The position numbers and the translations under genes are program-made. The notes beneath the pieces are model-generated. The model saw only the letters and a program-made list of their open reading frames with translations. It searched no databases and was not told where the DNA came from. Shown here piece after piece: positions 63,401-64,000 of a DNA stretch of 64,000 nucleotides. The stretch is from Thermophagus sp052400625 (GTDB taxonomy: Bacteria > Bacteroidota > Bacteroidia > Bacteroidales > Marinilabiliaceae): the NCBI GenBank assembly GCA_052400625.1, contig JBQTGH010000007.1, one strand, 5' to 3'. The stretch's first letter is position 1. The number at the start of each line of letters is the position of its first letter.

Positions 63401-64000
63401 ATTTCAGGATCTGTTTCACAAAGAGGACCTACGCTAGCGATTCCATTATCCGGCAAATCGACTATTATTGCCATCGCCGTTGAAATGACGGGATCATTAT
63501 CTCCATTTACAGGGTCTACAGGAGGTCCCGGGATGTCGGGATCATCATAGGGGTTGCAAGTGTTCCAGTTTCTGAGCGTGACGATAAAACGATCACCAAC
63601 ATTATATCCGGAAGGAATTTGGATGACCTCAGACAAAGAGGCCGGAGGAGTTGGTGAAAGGACGGTGTCTGCACTGTAATAGTTAATCGGTCCCGCGTAG
63701 GGCCATGCATGAGTGATACCGTTTACTCTTGCAGTATTGATATTGGTGGTGTCGGTTCCGTATATCCATTGGGTCCATCGATGTCGAAAATTAGGTGTGT
63801 CTTCCTCGTCAGGAGGCGTGCAGTTCCACTGACTGTTGTCCGTAAATTGTATGGACCCGTCTTCCCCAATACAAATGGGAAAAACTTCGGGGCTGATGTT
63901 AATGGCTCCTCCATTTTGATTGTCCACGTCCCATACTGTAGCGATTTGGGTTTGTACGGAACTGGTACATAATATCCCGTCAACCATTAAATAAGCTCTG
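60412..64000 (-). CDS. Giant multi-PKD surface protein with T9SS type B sorting domain, partial
   Basis: At least 1,195 residues are visible; the frame stays open to the right edge without a signal peptide, so the N-terminus lies outside (the ATG at 63987 is internal). The visible part begins with Cys-containing Ig-like repeats (CSTIGSINLEVKG, GCTNQTDITIEVQ), then six PKD domains marked by FHWDFGDG, YSWNFGDS, YQWDFGYG, FYWDFGDG, FLWDFGDG and YFWEMGEG. The C-terminal type B sorting domain reads ISFPNAFTPGKNG, IYSRWGELIFES and a final GDVTLLR. It is exported by T9SS, probably as an adhesin or gliding-related surface fibre, together with the PorP/SprF protein encoded 17 nt downstream. Confidence 0.92.
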   Translation of the reverse strand, partial: RAYLMVDGILCTSSVQTQIATVWDVDNQNGGAINISPEVFPICIGEDGSIQFTDNSQWNCTPPDEEDTPNFRHRWTQWIYGTDTTNINTARVNGITHAWPYAGPINYYSADTVLSPTPPASLSEVIQIPSGYNVGDRFIVTLRNWNTCNPYDDPDIPGPPVDPVNGDNDPVISTAMAIIVDLPDNGIASVGPLCETDPEITLIPATPGGTWSGPGINPTSGTFNPSEAGPGTHTIQYEVTNSNGCSTIGSINLEVKGAPDINIVPGNAIFLCPGIDLQLNAEVTGGTPPYSIQWIGDTIPLSTTNIINPTFNTVVVGSHHLTALVSDNTGCTNQTDITIEVQDVSVNFDPNPIIACAGQIVELSPIVSGGSTIYSAHQWSGPNTDKLSATDIANPDFHSAETGTFNFVYQVFDDLGCSDQTTVSVIVKEQPLANAGSDEQTCSTDYQLQGNFYEADSSHWSVISGPGSLLFEDPTQGNSLVTADQYGTYLLAWELNKEGCKDADTISVTFSKTPEPNIADDYQICGTTGTIEAFPDTAGGHWTVISGPGNATINDSNSPFTAVEVDTHGSYTFTWREVTPDGCWAEVSQGVEFLPQAIAQIAPFESENCSSVEINFENNSINADNFHWDFGDGSASNLENPSHIFATNKTEPDTLIIMLQANNNSGCNDTTLRELILKPVPIAFFEAEPIAGCSPLEVFFSNTSTGATQYSWNFGDSTSISHEESPKHTFTNSQNYVQSFRVELTAENSFGCSDVQTLYTTVYPVREITLTANPQEGCSPLTSQLSTEAGAKEYQWDFGYGTTTTAQYQSIHTFENNTTETISLTAKVTGISSFGCPEEASVQVTVFSTPQPNFSVTPEILQMPDRTVSLDNQTNGTWNFYWDFGDGTGSDLAQPQNHQYNISGNYNISLRAFSDYCEAILSKSISITPMTPSIVYGPDTSGCLPLTVEFFNNTLDANAFLWDFGDGTFSDERTPSHTYRIPGDYTVSLTAYGAGGQSTESSVSIQVHPVPTALFEPVPKVVYIPTDGVTFLNKSEGAVSYFWEMGEGTTSNDFSPTHIYDRTGSYDVTLEVFNEFNCSDKLTIPNAVKAMQGGQISFPNAFTPGKNGPSDGKYQYGDRHNLIFYPFVQKGIVEYQLQIYSRWGELIFESKDISRGWDGYYRNSLCPQGVYIWRVIVKYSDGRRIEKTGDVTLLR

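Overview
The window is chromosomal DNA of a Bacteroidota member, most likely an anaerobic or facultative polysaccharide degrader of the order Bacteroidales/Marinilabiliales. The evidence is the SusC/SusD pair, a one-protein hybrid two-component sensor, type IX secretion (T9SS) cargo with type B sorting domains, a PorP/SprF protein, a DUF4290-murA pair, several upstream regions with the Bacteroidota -7 box TAnnTTTG, and few visible Shine-Dalgarno sequences. The species is inferred only to this level. I saw no rRNA, tRNA or CRISPR array.

Layout. (1) 1-2,000: a truncated short-chain dehydrogenase and a LacI-type regulator, with a perfect 16-bp palindromic operator upstream. (2) 2,072-21,183, plus strand: a glucuronoxylan utilisation locus made of a hybrid two-component sensor, SusC, SusD, GH2, GH10 xylanase, GH3 (PA14-containing) beta-xylosidase-like enzyme and GH67 alpha-glucuronidase. 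A GH51 arabinofuranosidase follows on the other strand at 24,049-26,022. (3) 21,184-23,900: an indel-free 21-bp repeat array, an all-helical unknown protein and a 2H phosphoesterase-like protein. (4) 26,476-30,482, minus: an octaheme tetrathionate-reductase-type cytochrome, a cytochrome b561-like membrane protein and two YeeE/YedE sulfur transporters, the larger carrying a rhodanese-like domain without its active-site Cys. (5) 30,500-33,000: an inverted-repeat element, a decayed IS3-type orfA, and three overlapping genes (HD hydrolase, C_GCAxxG_C_C protein, acyl-ACP thioesterase). (6) 33,029-44,740, minus: amino-acid biosynthesis, with hisIE, hisF, hisA, hisH, a TlpA-like thioredoxin, purU, and the complete trpEGDCFBA operon preceded by a leader peptide with three tandem Trp codons and a terminator. 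(7) 45,100-51,165, minus: a 42-bp repeat array, oxyR, dnaJ, grpE, a Cys-less TlpA-like protein, murA and DUF4290. (8) 51,524-64,000: a UvrD-type helicase, a GH29-like protein that lacks the usual nucleophile, T9SS type B proteins, nitroreductase, superoxide dismutase, PorP/SprF and a giant PKD protein that runs off the right edge.

How it works together. The xylan locus reads as a complete surface-to-periplasm pathway. The sensor detects xylo-oligosaccharides, SusD/SusC bind and import them, GH10 cuts the backbone, GH67 removes (methyl)glucuronic acid, GH51 removes arabinose and GH3 releases xylose. The LacI/dehydrogenase pair at the left edge may handle the released hexuronic acid. The amino-acid block is controlled at least in part by classical ribosome-mediated attenuation upstream of trpE.

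The most interesting non-gene signals are the trp attenuator, two repeat arrays locked to 21- and 42-bp periods (two and four DNA helical turns), and a small family of inverted-repeat elements near gene starts.
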